Source of the DNA: Fodinibacter sp038258215
GTDB taxonomy: Bacteria > Actinomycetota > Actinomycetes > Actinomycetales > Dermatophilaceae
DNA: 64,000 bases
Assembly: GCA_038258215.1 (NCBI GenBank)
Contig: JBBSQC010000005.1
Span: 1-64,000, forward strand
Direction: 5' to 3'
Positions 49,057-59,060 of this stretch are shown here, piece after piece. Under the pieces are notes generated by a model, which did not search any database, was not told the DNA's origin, and worked only from the letters and a program-made list of their open reading frames with translations. The position numbers were made by a program, and so were the translations under genes. Positions within the stretch are counted from its first letter, which is position 1; every line of letters begins with the position of its first letter.

Positions 49057-50689
49057 AGCCCTGGGAGTAGTTCGGCGCCTCGACGATGCCGCTGATGTCG
49101 TGCGGGTGCGACTCGCGCAAACCTGCGGTCGTGATCCGGATGAAGCGACCGCGGGCCTTGAGCTCGGGCACGGTGTGCGCACCGACGTAGAACATCGACT
49201 GGTGCAGCCCGCCGATGAGCTGGTGGGCCACCGCCCCCACGGGGCCGCGGTAGGCGACCTGCCCCTCGATGCCCTCGGGGACGATCTTGTCGTCGGAGGT
49301 GACGTCGGCCTGGAAGTAGCGGTCCTTGGAGTAGGACTTCTTGCCGCGCGAGGACATCGCGCCGAGCGAGCCCATCCCACGGTAGGCCTTGAACTGCTTG
49401 CCGTTGATGAAGACCAGCTCGCCGGGCGACTCCTCGCAGCCCGCCAGGAGCGACCCGACCATCACCGTGTCAGCGCCGGCGACCAGCGCCTTGGCGATGT
49501 CGCCGGAGTACTGGAGGCCACCGTCGCCGATGACCGGCACGCCGGCCGGACCGCACGCGAGCGACGCCTGGTGGATGGCCGTGACCTGGGGGACGCCGAC
49601 CCCGGCGACGACGCGGGTCGTGCAGATCGAGCCCGGCCCCACCCCCACCTTCACGGCGTCGACCCCGGCGTCGACCAGCGCCTGGGCCCCCGCCCTGGTG
49701 GCGATGTTGCCCCCGATGACCTGCACGTGGCGGGTCGCCGGGTCCTGCTTGACCCGCTGGATCATCTCGAGGAGCAGCCGCGCGTGGCCGTGCGCGGTGT
49801 CGACGACGAGCACGTCGACCCCGGCATCGATGAGCGTGGTCGCTCGCTGCCAGGCCTCGCCGAAGTAGCCGACCGCAGCGCCGACGAGAAGTCGGCCGTC
49901 GGCATCCTTGCTGGCGTCGGGGAACTGCTCGGACTTCACGAAGTCCTTGACGGTGATCAGCCCGCGCAGGCGGCTCTGGTCGTCGATGATCGGCAGGCGC
50001 TCGCGCTTGTGCTGGCGGAGCAGGAGGGTGGCCTCGTCGTGGCTGATCCCGACGTGCCCGGTGATGAGCGGCATCGGCGTCATGACGTCGCGCACGAGGG
50101 TGTGGCCCCACTCGGCCACGGGGGTGAAGCGCAGGTCGCGGTTGGTGACGATGCCGAGCAGGTGCTCCCCCTCGTCGACGACCGGCAGGCCCGAGACGCG
50201 GTAGCGCCCACAGATCTCGTCGAGCTCCTCCAGGGTGGCGTCCTGCCCGATCGTGACCGGGTTGGAGATCATCCCGGTCTGGGTGCGCTTGACGAGGTCG
50301 ACCTGGTAGGCCTGGTCCTCGATCGAGAGGTTGCGGTGCAGGATGCCGATGCCGCCGTGCCGGGCCATGGCGATGGCCATCCGGGCCTCGGTCACGGTGT
50401 CCATCGCCGCCGAGATGAGCGGGACCGCGATGGAGATCTCCTTGGTCAGGCGAGCCGTGGTGTCGACCTCGCTCGGGATGACGTCGGTCTCCCCGGGCTG
50501 GAGGAGCACGTCGTCGTAGGTGAGTCCGAGCTCGGCGAAGGGGGATGCCGGGGCCGGCTCCGCGGGTGTCGCACGCGCAGGGGCGACCGTTTCGGACGCC
50601 ACGGAGGGAGTGACGTCGTCGGTCGCCGGAGCGCCGGGGGTGAGGGAGCGGGGTGCGGGGGTGCTGGTCTCGTCCAGTCCGAGGCTCAT
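49055..50689 (-). CDS. guaB: IMP dehydrogenase
   Basis: The 544-aa enzyme converts IMP to XMP with NAD. A 45-residue Ala/Pro/Thr-rich extension precedes the barrel (FAELGLTYDDVLLQPGETDV), two CBS domains follow (about 140-255), and the catalytic loop GVGPGSICTTRVVAGVGVP holds the active Cys. MSSRGKKSYSKDRYFQ is the flap region. ATG 50689 lies 6 nt after a perfect TAGAAT, so the extension is real and the mRNA leaderless. Confidence 0.98.
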   Translation of the reverse strand: MSLGLDETSTPAPRSLTPGAPATDDVTPSVASETVAPARATPAEPAPASPFAELGLTYDDVLLQPGETDVIPSEVDTTARLTKEISIAVPLISAAMDTVTEARMAIAMARHGGIGILHRNLSIEDQAYQVDLVKRTQTGMISNPVTIGQDATLEELDEICGRYRVSGLPVVDEGEHLLGIVTNRDLRFTPVAEWGHTLVRDVMTPMPLITGHVGISHDEATLLLRQHKRERLPIIDDQSRLRGLITVKDFVKSEQFPDASKDADGRLLVGAAVGYFGEAWQRATTLIDAGVDVLVVDTAHGHARLLLEMIQRVKQDPATRHVQVIGGNIATRAGAQALVDAGVDAVKVGVGPGSICTTRVVAGVGVPQVTAIHQASLACGPAGVPVIGDGGLQYSGDIAKALVAGADTVMVGSLLAGCEESPGELVFINGKQFKAYRGMGSLGAMSSRGKKSYSKDRYFQADVTSDDKIVPEGIEGQVAYRGPVGAVAHQLIGGLHQSMFYVGAHTVPELKARGRFIRITTAGLRESHPHDISGIVEAPNYSQG

Positions 50690-50695
50690 GGCCCG

Positions 50696-50701
50696 ATTCT
50701 A
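50696..50701 (-). promoter_or_regulatory. -10 hexamer TAGAAT of guaB, leaderless
   Basis: This is the best -10 match in the window; it lies 6 nt before the ATG at 50689. Confidence 0.7.
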
Positions 50702-50894
50702 CGTCGCGCCCTCCGGCTTCTCCGACGGGTGGGGCGGCATCCACGGTCGATCGGGCCAACCCCCCGACGGGAGCGGGTCCGCGGTTTCCTTGACCAACTC
50801 CATACCAAACGAATGCCCTCGCTGTACCAACCCGCTCTTAGCGTGAAGGTCCAGCCGCTCGGGGAAGCGGCCACAGGTGCGCGTGGAGGTTCAG

Positions 50895-51185
50895 ATGGCC
50901 GAGATCACCCGGCTCCCAGGTCCAGTGGCCGACCGCTGGGACTGGCAGTTCCAAGGGGCGTGCCGCAACATCGGCCCGGAGGTCTTCTTCCACCCCGAGG
51001 GCGAACGCGGGGGCAAGCGACGCAGCAGGGCCAGCGCCGCCAAGGAGGTCTGCATGGCGTGTCCGGTGCTTCAGCAGTGCCGCAGCCACGCCCTCGCGGT
51101 CCGCGAGCCCTACGGCGTGTGGGGTGGGCTCACCGAGGACGAGCGGGAGTCCCACTACTCCGGCCGCGGATACGTCGCCTCCTGA
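50895..51185 (+). CDS. whiB: WhiB family iron-sulfur transcription regulator (WhiB1/WblE type)
   Basis: The 96-aa protein has four cysteines in the order C (GACRN), CMAC and QQC, which bind a 4Fe-4S cluster, then the GVWGG turn and a basic C-terminus (ESHYSGRGYVAS). It binds the primary sigma factor and responds to NO or oxygen. Short length and CRNIGPEVFFHPEGERG suggest the WhiB1/WblE group. GGAGG lies 5 nt before ATG 50895; upstream in-frame GTGs lack it. A long 5' leader follows a TTGACC-containing region near 50790. Confidence 0.95.
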   Translation: MAEITRLPGPVADRWDWQFQGACRNIGPEVFFHPEGERGGKRRSRASAAKEVCMACPVLQQCRSHALAVREPYGVWGGLTEDERESHYSGRGYVAS

Positions 51186-51192
51186 GCAGGTG

Positions 51193-51291
51193 CGGATGCC
51201 GGGTCGAGCCATCGACCCGCGGCATCCGCGCCGACGGGGGGAGTTGCCCGTCCCGGGGCCCGCAACCACCATGGAGGGGGCGGGCCCCGGG
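51193..51291 (+). terminator. Tandem hairpins downstream of whiB
   Basis: The first hairpin has arms at 51193-51208 and 51213-51230 (16 bp with a 2-nt bulge, 4-nt loop). The second has perfect 12-bp arms CCCGGGGCCCGC (51252-51263) and its inverse (51280-51291). Together they form a strong stop for whiB transcription. Confidence 0.7.
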
Positions 51292-51328
51292 GCGGGCGAT
51301 GCGTGCTCGGGCATGCGACGCTCGCGCG

Positions 51329-51334
51329 TAGCCT
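51329..51334 (+). promoter_or_regulatory. -10 hexamer TAGCCT of the S4 gene, leaderless
   Basis: It lies 6 nt before GTG 51341; the GTG directly upstream at 51338 would be only 3 nt away. Confidence 0.6.
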
Positions 51335-51340
51335 GACGTG

Positions 51341-51565
51341 GTGAGCTCCGAACCCGTCGACGTCCCGATCCGCGACGAGATGATCCGCCTGGGTCAGCTG
51401 CTCAAGCTCGCGGGGGTGGTGGACGACGGAGGCGTGGCCCGCGAGGTGATCGAGCGGGGACTCGTGAGCGTCAACGGTGAGGTCGAGACCCGGCGGGGCC
51501 GCCAGCTGCGCCCCGGCGACGTGGTGACCCTCGAGGGCGAGACCCTCCGCATCACCTCCCCCTGA
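51341..51565 (+). CDS. S4-domain RNA-binding protein (YbcJ-like)
   Basis: The 74-aa protein is little more than one S4 domain: IRLGQLLKLAGVVDDGGVAR, then IERGLVSVNGEVETRRGRQL and RPGDVVTLEGETLRI, the pattern that binds structured RNA, often rRNA. The start follows its -10 by 6 nt. Downstream lies the inverted repeat 51567-51641, whose left arm begins 2 nt after the stop codon. Confidence 0.9.
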   Translation: MSSEPVDVPIRDEMIRLGQLLKLAGVVDDGGVAREVIERGLVSVNGEVETRRGRQLRPGDVVTLEGETLRITSP

Positions 51566-51566
51566 C

Positions 51567-51641
51567 CCGACTTCTTGCGCTGCACCCACGCTCGAGCCGA
51601 GGATTAGGGGTCCTGCGCGTGGCTTTGGCGCAATAAGTCGG
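51567..51641. repeat. Intergenic palindromic element A
   Basis: Arms CCGACTTCTTGCGC (51567-51580) and GCGCAATAAGTCGG (51628-51641) pair with one mismatch. Inside are CCACGC/GCGTGG (51586 and 51617) and AGGA/TCCT. The end sequences recur in element B at 52379-52452. It lies directly after the S4 gene. Confidence 0.65.
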
Positions 51642-51660
51642 AAGGCGGGAGGAGGACTGC

Positions 51661-52338
51661 GTGTCTCTCGATGGGTCCGGTTTCACGCAGCGCTCGTTCG
51701 ACCTCCTCGCGGGCCTGACCGAGCACAACGACACGGTCTGGTTCCACGCGCACAAGGACCGGTTCGAGGCCTCGCTGCAGGAGCCGTTCGAGCAGCTCCT
51801 GGAGGAAGCGTCCGACCGCCTCGTCGGCTCCGAGTACCCCGTGCGCGGCTCTCGACAGACGATGTTCCGGCTCAACCGCGACGTCCGGTTCAGCGCCGAC
51901 AAGTCCCCTTACACCTGCCAGGTGTCCGGGTTGCTCACCCCGGGCGGCACCAAAGGCGAGTCATCCGGGTTGGTCTACGTGCAGGTCGGTGCCTCTGGTG
52001 GGATGCTCGCGGGCGGCCTCTACCAGCCGGGCGCCTCGCGCCTGGCCCCCCTGCGCCAGTCGATCATCGAGGAGCCGCTGCCGTTCGCGAGGATGATGAA
52101 AGGGCTGCAGCGGGCCGGCCGGGACCTCGACCGAAGCGACGCCGTCAAGACCATGCCCCGAGGGTTCGCCGAGCACGCCGACGACCCGTGGGCCGACGTG
52201 ATCAGGCTCAAGCAGCTCGTCGTCATGGAGCAGGTGCCGATGTCGACCTTCCTCGACGACAGCGTCGCCGACCGGGTCGTCGCGTTCGCCACCGACATCG
52301 CGCCGCTGCTGCAGTTCATCCGGGACAACAACGCTTGA
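51661..52338 (+). CDS. DUF2461 domain protein
   Basis: The 225-aa protein matches DUF2461 (TIGR02453): FTQRSFDLLAGLTEHNDTVW, FHAHKDRFEASLQEPFEQLL, RLNRDVRFSADKSPYTCQVS and GGMLAGGLYQPGASRLAPLR. The function of the family is unknown. GGAGGAG lies 6 nt before GTG 51661. The gene stands alone between palindromic elements A and B, an arrangement that could mark an inserted unit. Confidence 0.9.
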   Translation: MSLDGSGFTQRSFDLLAGLTEHNDTVWFHAHKDRFEASLQEPFEQLLEEASDRLVGSEYPVRGSRQTMFRLNRDVRFSADKSPYTCQVSGLLTPGGTKGESSGLVYVQVGASGGMLAGGLYQPGASRLAPLRQSIIEEPLPFARMMKGLQRAGRDLDRSDAVKTMPRGFAEHADDPWADVIRLKQLVVMEQVPMSTFLDDSVADRVVAFATDIAPLLQFIRDNNA

Positions 52339-52378
52339 GCCCGGCCGCACCCTCTGCGGCACACCCTCGACCCGACGC

Positions 52379-52452
52379 GCACTTCTTGCGCGCCAGCCAC
52401 GCCCAGGCCCCCTCTGGAGGGGTCGGGACGTGGGCCCAGCGCAATGAGTCGG
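52379..52452. repeat. Intergenic palindromic element B
   Basis: The left end GCACTTCTTGCGC (52379-52391) and right end GCGCAATGAGTCGG (52439-52452) share ACTTCTTGCGC and GCGCAAT-AGTCGG with element A. An inner hairpin CCCCT-CTGG-AGGGG lies at the centre. It lies 41 nt after the DUF2461 stop, and the groEL terminator is next to it. Confidence 0.6.
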
Positions 52453-52473
52453 ATCGGGCCGGGGGCAGACGCG

Positions 52474-52509
52474 GGGATGCCGCCCGCTCTGGTGAGCGGG
52501 CGGCATCCC
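52474..52509. terminator. groEL terminator, perfect 15-bp stem
   Basis: GGGATGCCGCCCGCT (52474-52488) pairs perfectly with 52495-52509 around a 6-nt loop. It lies 39 nt beyond the groEL stop and also faces the end of the DUF2461 gene, so it may act both ways. Confidence 0.8.
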
Positions 52510-52547
52510 GGTGGTGCGTGCCGGGCCGAGCCGGCGAGGGGGTGGGG

Positions 52548-54164
<1,617 letters not shown>

Positions 54165-54293
54165 TCTTGTCCTATCGATGTGGTGTGCCGGCGTGCGCAC
54201 GGGTGGTGCGCCGGCGACGGGTGGTCTCTGGTGTGCTCCAGCGCGCTGCTGGTCAGCGTGGTGCTCGTCAGCGTGGTCATGCTCAACCGGAAC

Positions 54294-54333
54294 GCGCCCC
54301 GGCGGCACCCGGGTGGGGTGCACGCCGGGGCGC
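54294..54333 (-). other. Strong hairpin between groES and groEL
   Basis: GCGCCCCGGCG (54294-54304) pairs perfectly with 54323-54333, and an inner GCACCC/GGGTGC extends the stem to about 17 bp. Inside an operon it could attenuate or mark an RNA-processing site that sets the GroES:GroEL ratio. Confidence 0.6.
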
Positions 54334-54357
54334 GGTCACGGCATACCGACTGCTGGG

Positions 54358-54651
54358 TCAGCCAACGACGGCGAGCACGTCGCGGGCGCTGAGGATGAGG
54401 TACTCCTCACCCTTGTGCTTGATCTCGGTGCCGCCGTACTTGCTGTAGATGACCTTGTCACCGACCTGGACATCGAGCGGAACTCGGTTGCCCTTGTCGT
54501 CGATGCGGCCCGGGCCGACCGCGAGGACCTCGCCCTCCTGGGGCTTCTCCTTCGCGGTGTCCGGGATGACCAGACCGGAAGCAGTGGTCTGCTCGGCCTC
54601 GAGGCTCTTGATGACGATGCGGTCCTCGAGCGGCTTGATGGAAACCGACAC
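54358..54651 (-). CDS. groES: 10-kDa chaperonin GroES
   Basis: The 97-aa co-chaperonin has IKPLEDRIVIKSLEAEQTTA with the mobile loop ASGLVIPDTAKEKPQEGEVL, then VGDKVIYSKYGGTEIKHKGE and EYLILSARDVLAVVG. It caps the GroEL ring. GGGGAGGAG at a 6-nt spacing fixes GTG 54651. Two CIRCE elements and a promoter precede it. Confidence 0.98.
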   Translation of the reverse strand: MSVSIKPLEDRIVIKSLEAEQTTASGLVIPDTAKEKPQEGEVLAVGPGRIDDKGNRVPLDVQVGDKVIYSKYGGTEIKHKGEEYLILSARDVLAVVG

Positions 54652-54749
54652 GGTGTGCTCCTCCCCTGTGGGGTGAGTCGAAGTGGACGGGACTGCGCTA
54701 TCCGGGCCGCTCTCGCCGTCGCGGGGGTCGAGCCCGACCCGGGGTTGCG

Positions 54750-54825
54750 CTGGCACTCACGCGGGGTGAGTGCCAATGAGGCAAATCTAGGTCGGCAGTT
54801 GGCACTCGGTCAACTCGAGTGCCAA
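54750..54825 (-). promoter_or_regulatory. groES-groEL promoter with two CIRCE (HrcA) operators
   Basis: CIRCE 1 is CTGGCACTC-N9-GAGTGCCAA at 54750-54776. CIRCE 2 is TTGGCACTC-N9-GAGTGCCAA at 54799-54825, with perfect 9-bp arms. On the minus strand TTGACC (54813-54808) and TAGATT (54789-54784) are 18 nt apart, so the -35 lies in the spacer of CIRCE 2 and CIRCE 1 lies just downstream of the start point. HrcA repression is the established reading of such sites. Confidence 0.9.
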
Positions 54826-54900
54826 CCCGTGGTCCGGATGCCGGGCGCGGCACCGCCCGAGAGGGGGCGCGATCCGCGCGGGGTGGCATCATGGCCCGCC

Positions 54901-56139
54901 GTGGACGTCGCCGCGGTGAGGGAGCTGGCATCACCTGCTGGTCGGGCCGTGCTCCGGTCGCTCCCCGCCTACGCCGAGGACGACGTCCTGGCCGTTCAGC
55001 AGCGGCTGCGACGCGCCGGCCACTCCCCCGACTTCGTGGCCGCGCTGCTCACCCAGCAGCGGCTCCGGTCCCGCGCGGTGGCGAAGTTCGGCGCGTTCGC
55101 CGACGACATGCTGTACACCGCCGACGGTCTCGAGCAGGCATCGCGCCTCGAGGTCGCGGCCACGCACGCCGGGCGGTTCTACACCGCGAGCCTCGCGACC
55201 GTGCACGACCTCGGTTGCGGCATCGGCGCCGACGCGGTGGCCATGTCCGCCCTGGGGGTCACGGTGCGTGGGGTCGACGTCGACCCGGTGACCGCTGCCA
55301 TCGCCGACGTGAACCTGCGCCCCTGGCCGGACTCCCGGGCCCACGAGGGCCTGGCCGAGGAGTTCGAGGCGCCCCGGGACCCGCTGCGCGCCCGGGTCGG
55401 GGTCTGGCTGGACCCGGCGCGCCGGGTGCCGGGCCAGACCGGGCGGCACGGACGGATCAAGCGGGTCTTCCGCCTCGACGAGATCCGCCCCACGTGGCAG
55501 TTCGTGCTCCAGGTGGCCACGGCGGTGCCGGCCACCGGGGCCAAGCTCTCGCCCTCGATGCCGCACGACGCGATCCCCCTCGGCACCGAGGCGCAGTGGA
55601 CCTCCTTCGCCGGCGAGGTGCTCGAGTGCGCGGTCTGGTGGGGGCCCCTCGCACAGGTGACGGGCCGCACGGCTCGCATCCTGGCGCCCAACAAGTCCCC
55701 GGTCGAGGTCGACGAGTCGATGGCCGAGCCGGATCATCCTGTGGCCGAGGGCCTCTCGGACGTGGGCCCGTGGCTCTACGAGCCGGACCGCGCGCTGGGC
55801 CAGGCCGGACTGCTCGGCGCCCTGACCGCCGCCACGATGGGCCAGGAGGTCGAGCGAGGGCTCGGCTACGTGCTGTCCGAGGCGGAGGTGGACCTCCCCT
55901 TCGCCCGCCGGTATGCCGTGCGCGAGGCGATGCCGTTCACCGTGAAGTCACTGCGCGGCTGGCTGGTCGAGCACGGGGTGACCGGCCTGACGATCAAGAA
56001 GCGCGGCGTGCGCCTGGACGACGACGGGCTCCGCCGGCAGCTGAAGATCGGTCGGAAGGCGGGCGACGGGGCCCAGGCGATGATCATCCTCACGCGGCTG
56101 GCCGGGCGTCAGGTCGTCCTCGTCGTCGACCCCGCCTGA
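54901..56139 (+). CDS. Class I SAM-dependent methyltransferase, THUMP-like family
   Basis: The 412-aa protein has a helical N-terminus (RELASPAGRAVLRSLPAYAE), then the SAM-binding motif VHDLGCGIGADAVAMSALG near residue 101 with GVDVDPVTAAIADVN, and a C-terminal THUMP-like domain (VREAMPFTVKSLRGWLVEHG, VTGLTIKKRGVRLDDDGLRR). Actinobacterial members of about 400 aa are annotated as methyltransferases without a known substrate, probably RNA. GTG 54901 lies 8 nt after CATCAT, a weak -10. Its 3' end overlaps that of the convergent acyl-CoA gene by 31 bp. Confidence 0.85.
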   Translation: MDVAAVRELASPAGRAVLRSLPAYAEDDVLAVQQRLRRAGHSPDFVAALLTQQRLRSRAVAKFGAFADDMLYTADGLEQASRLEVAATHAGRFYTASLATVHDLGCGIGADAVAMSALGVTVRGVDVDPVTAAIADVNLRPWPDSRAHEGLAEEFEAPRDPLRARVGVWLDPARRVPGQTGRHGRIKRVFRLDEIRPTWQFVLQVATAVPATGAKLSPSMPHDAIPLGTEAQWTSFAGEVLECAVWWGPLAQVTGRTARILAPNKSPVEVDESMAEPDHPVAEGLSDVGPWLYEPDRALGQAGLLGALTAATMGQEVERGLGYVLSEAEVDLPFARRYAVREAMPFTVKSLRGWLVEHGVTGLTIKKRGVRLDDDGLRRQLKIGRKAGDGAQAMIILTRLAGRQVVLVVDPA

Positions 56140-58169
56140 CGTCGGACGGGGCAGCGCGGGGTGCCGATGAGGTCCTCGGCTCCCAGCACCTCCGGGGGGA
56201 TGCCGAAGGCCTCGACGAGCTCGAGCGCGATCGGCCGCAGCCGTCGGAGGATGCCGGACACCTCCCGAATGATCGCCTTGGACCGGGGTGCCGAGAGCCG
56301 ACCGTGCTCGAGGAACCACCCGCGATCGGCCTCGATGGTCCGCAGGGCGTGCAGGTCGGACAGCGCGGTGAGCACGTCGCGGGTCGGTGAGGGCTCCAGA
56401 GCGCGCACCCGCGAGACGAATGCCTCGAGCACCAGGCGCTCGACGTGCGAGCGCGACACCGCGATGAGGTGGTCCTGCACCTCGCTGAGCGCCTGCCCCG
56501 CCGGCGTTCCAGCATCCACCGCGGCCTTGATCCGGCGCGCGACACCGGCGATCTGGTGCTCCTCGCGATAGCGCAGCATCGCGAGCTGGTAGTCCGGATC
56601 CAGGAGCCCGGCCTCCTGGTCCCAGGCGTCACGGCCGCCGGGGAGCACGTCACGGATCCGCTCCAGCAGCTGGTGCGCGGCGGTGCGCTCGACCAGGGTG
56701 TCCACCGCCAGGCCCGCGACGAGGCGCACCATGCCGAACTGGTCGAGGTCCCCGAAGTCGGAGGAGTAGTCGGTCAGCAGGCCCTTGGCGACGAGCTGGA
56801 GGAGGACGTGGTTGTCCCCCTCGAAGGTGGTGAACACGTCGGTGTCGGCCTTCAGCGCCGCGAACCGGTTGGCGGAGAGGTATCCAGCGCCGCCGCACGC
56901 CTCACGGCACTCCTGGATCGTCTCGCTCGCGTGCCACGTGGCGAGGGCCTTGGTTCCGGCCGCCCTCGACTCCAGCGCCCGCCGGGACCGGTCGTCGGCA
57001 TCCGGGGTGTCATCGGAGAACACCTCGTGCAGCTGGCGGGCGACCTCCTCCTGGGCGCAGCTCAACGCATAGGTGCGGGCGAGGAGCGGCAGGAGTCGAC
57101 GCTGGTGCATCCCGTGATCCAGGAGCAGGCTCTCCCCCTCGCCCTCGGCGACCTCGAACTGGCGCCGCCGCAGCGCGTAGCGGACGGCGATCTCCTGGGC
57201 GACCTTGGCGGCCGCGACGGCGGCACCGCCGACACTGACCCGGCCCTGCACGAGGGTGCCGAGCATGGTGAAGAACCGCCGGTTCGGGTTGTCGATGCTC
57301 GAGCGGTAGGTGCCGTGCTCGTCGATCGTGCCGAACCGGTCCAGGAGCGCCTCCCGCGGCACCCGGACGCCGTCGAACCAGAGTCGCCCGTTGTCGACGC
57401 CCTCCAGCCCCATCTTGGCTCCGCAGTCCTCCGCTCGGACCCCCGGCAGCAGCCGCCCGTCGCGGCGGATCGGCACGAGCACGGCATGGACCCCGTGACG
57501 ATCGCCGTCGACCTCGAGCTGGGCGAAGACGACCGCCAGCTCACCATCCTCGGCGGCGTTCCCGATGTAGTCCTTGCGCGCACCGTCGTCGGGGGTGGTG
57601 ACCACGAGCTCGTCGGTCAGCGGGTCGTGGGCGGCGGTGGTGCGCAGGGCCTGGACGTTGCTACCGTGCCCGGTCTCCGTCATCGCGAAACAGCCGAGCA
57701 GCCGGCCGGTCAGGATGTCGGCGAGATAGCGCTCGTGGTGGCGCTCGGTGCCGAGCTGGAGCACGGCACCGCCGAAGAGCCCGAACTGCACACCGGTCTT
57801 GACCAGCACCGAGAGGTCGCCGTAGGCCCGTGTCTCGAACGCGGCGATGGACGCGCCGATGTCTCCACCACCGCCGTACCGGACGGGGAAGCCGAGGGCC
57901 GCCTGCCCGGATCCGGCGATCTCGAGAACGGCGTCGAGCACCCGGCGACGAAGCTCTTCCCGGGGCAGGTCGACCCGCTCGTCGAGGAGGTCGGCGTGGC
58001 GCCCCAGCCCCGCGCGCACCTCGTCCCGGACCGCCGCGTGGGGGCCGTCCAGGAAGGCCCGCAAGGCCGGGACGTCGGCCACCAGTGGAGGGGGGACGTG
58101 CGAGCTCCGTTCTGACGAGCCGTGGTTCAGATCGCTGGAGTCAGGAGCAGGGACGTCGTCGGCGGCCAT
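56109..58169 (-). CDS. Acyl-CoA oxidase/dehydrogenase family protein
   Basis: The 686-aa flavoprotein has the length and layout of acyl-CoA oxidases: an N-terminal helical domain, the beta domain with FAMTETGHGSNVQALRTTA, the flavin-binding RVSVGGAAVAAAKVAQEIAV region, and SETIQECREACGGAGYLSAN with the catalytic-base region, then a long C-terminal domain. It introduces a 2,3 double bond into acyl-CoA. ATG 58169 lies 7 nt after GAGAGT, a possible leaderless start. The last 10 codons overlap the methyltransferase gene on the other strand. Confidence 0.88.
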   Translation of the reverse strand: MAADDVPAPDSSDLNHGSSERSSHVPPPLVADVPALRAFLDGPHAAVRDEVRAGLGRHADLLDERVDLPREELRRRVLDAVLEIAGSGQAALGFPVRYGGGGDIGASIAAFETRAYGDLSVLVKTGVQFGLFGGAVLQLGTERHHERYLADILTGRLLGCFAMTETGHGSNVQALRTTAAHDPLTDELVVTTPDDGARKDYIGNAAEDGELAVVFAQLEVDGDRHGVHAVLVPIRRDGRLLPGVRAEDCGAKMGLEGVDNGRLWFDGVRVPREALLDRFGTIDEHGTYRSSIDNPNRRFFTMLGTLVQGRVSVGGAAVAAAKVAQEIAVRYALRRRQFEVAEGEGESLLLDHGMHQRRLLPLLARTYALSCAQEEVARQLHEVFSDDTPDADDRSRRALESRAAGTKALATWHASETIQECREACGGAGYLSANRFAALKADTDVFTTFEGDNHVLLQLVAKGLLTDYSSDFGDLDQFGMVRLVAGLAVDTLVERTAAHQLLERIRDVLPGGRDAWDQEAGLLDPDYQLAMLRYREEHQIAGVARRIKAAVDAGTPAGQALSEVQDHLIAVSRSHVERLVLEAFVSRVRALEPSPTRDVLTALSDLHALRTIEADRGWFLEHGRLSAPRSKAIIREVSGILRRLRPIALELVEAFGIPPEVLGAEDLIGTPRCPVRRQAGSTTRTT

Positions 58170-58226
58170 GTGGTCAACTCTCGCACGGGCCGGTGCCGCC
58201 GTCACCGGGTCCGTGACCGGGTGGAC

Positions 58227-59060
58227 TCAGAGGTCGGGGTCGGGCTGAGCCCCCGGATGCCGGACCGCCTCGGCCCCCGCGGCCAGCGCCGCCTCCAACG
58301 CCGCTGCACGGTCGGCACCGCCCGCGAGCGCCGCTGCGAGTGCACCGCAGAACGCGTCACCGGCACCGGTGGTGTCCACCACCTCGTCCGCCGCGACCGG
58401 GTGGGACGGCTCGGTCACCCCGTCCCACGCCACGCCGTTGGCGCCGAACGTCACGAGCAGCGACGCCGGCTCGGCGCCGGCCTCGGCCAGCGCCGCCATC
58501 TCGTGCTCGTTGGCCACCACCGGGTCGCCCAGCGCGATCACGTCGGCCGGCAGCGCGGCATACGGTGCCGTGTTGAGCACGACCCGTGCCCCTCGGGTGG
58601 CCGCTCGGCGCACCGCCGCACACACGACCGCGCGCGGCACCTCGAGCTGGACCAGGAGCACGTCGCCGCGCTCGAGCCGGTCGACCGCCGCGACCTCGCG
58701 CTCGTCGAGCAGGTCGTTGGCGCCGGGCACCACGACGATCGAGTTCTCGCCGTCGTCGGCGACCGTCACGATGGCGTGGCCGCTCGGCGTGTCGGCGCAG
58801 ACGCGCACCCCCGCCACGTCGATGCCCCGGGCCGCGAGTCGCTGCCGGTATGCCGTGCCGCCCGCGTCGTCGCCCACGCACCCCACCATCGCGACCGCTC
58901 CCCCGGCGGCCGCGGCCGCCACCGCCTGGTTGGCACCCTTGCCACCCGCCTGCCGTTCCAGCCCGTCACCGAGGACCGTCTCGCCCGGCCGGGGGTGCCG
59001 CTCGACGCGCGTGACGAGGTCGATGTTCAAGGACCCGAGGACGAGCACCCGACCACTCAT
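58227..59060 (-). CDS. rbsK: Ribokinase (PfkB family)
   Basis: The 277-aa sugar kinase has GSLNIDLVTRVERHPRPGET, the substrate loop GGKGANQAVAAAAAGG and the catalytic TTGAGDAFCGALAAAL near the C-terminus. It phosphorylates ribose to ribose-5-phosphate. The ATG overlaps the stop of the nucleoside hydrolase by 4 nt: the hydrolase releases ribose and this kinase traps it, so the two form a nucleoside salvage pair. Confidence 0.92.
   Translation of the reverse strand: MSGRVLVLGSLNIDLVTRVERHPRPGETVLGDGLERQAGGKGANQAVAAAAAGGAVAMVGCVGDDAGGTAYRQRLAARGIDVAGVRVCADTPSGHAIVTVADDGENSIVVVPGANDLLDEREVAAVDRLERGDVLLVQLEVPRAVVCAAVRRAATRGARVVLNTAPYAALPADVIALGDPVVANEHEMAALAEAGAEPASLLVTFGANGVAWDGVTEPSHPVAADEVVDTTGAGDAFCGALAAALAGGADRAAALEAALAAGAEAVRHPGAQPDPDL

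Noticed and set aside
56109..56139. A frameshift or misassembly where the methyltransferase and acyl-CoA genes overlap
   Set aside because: Both frames close with normal stop codons and the 31-bp tail-to-tail overlap is compatible with functional C-termini.
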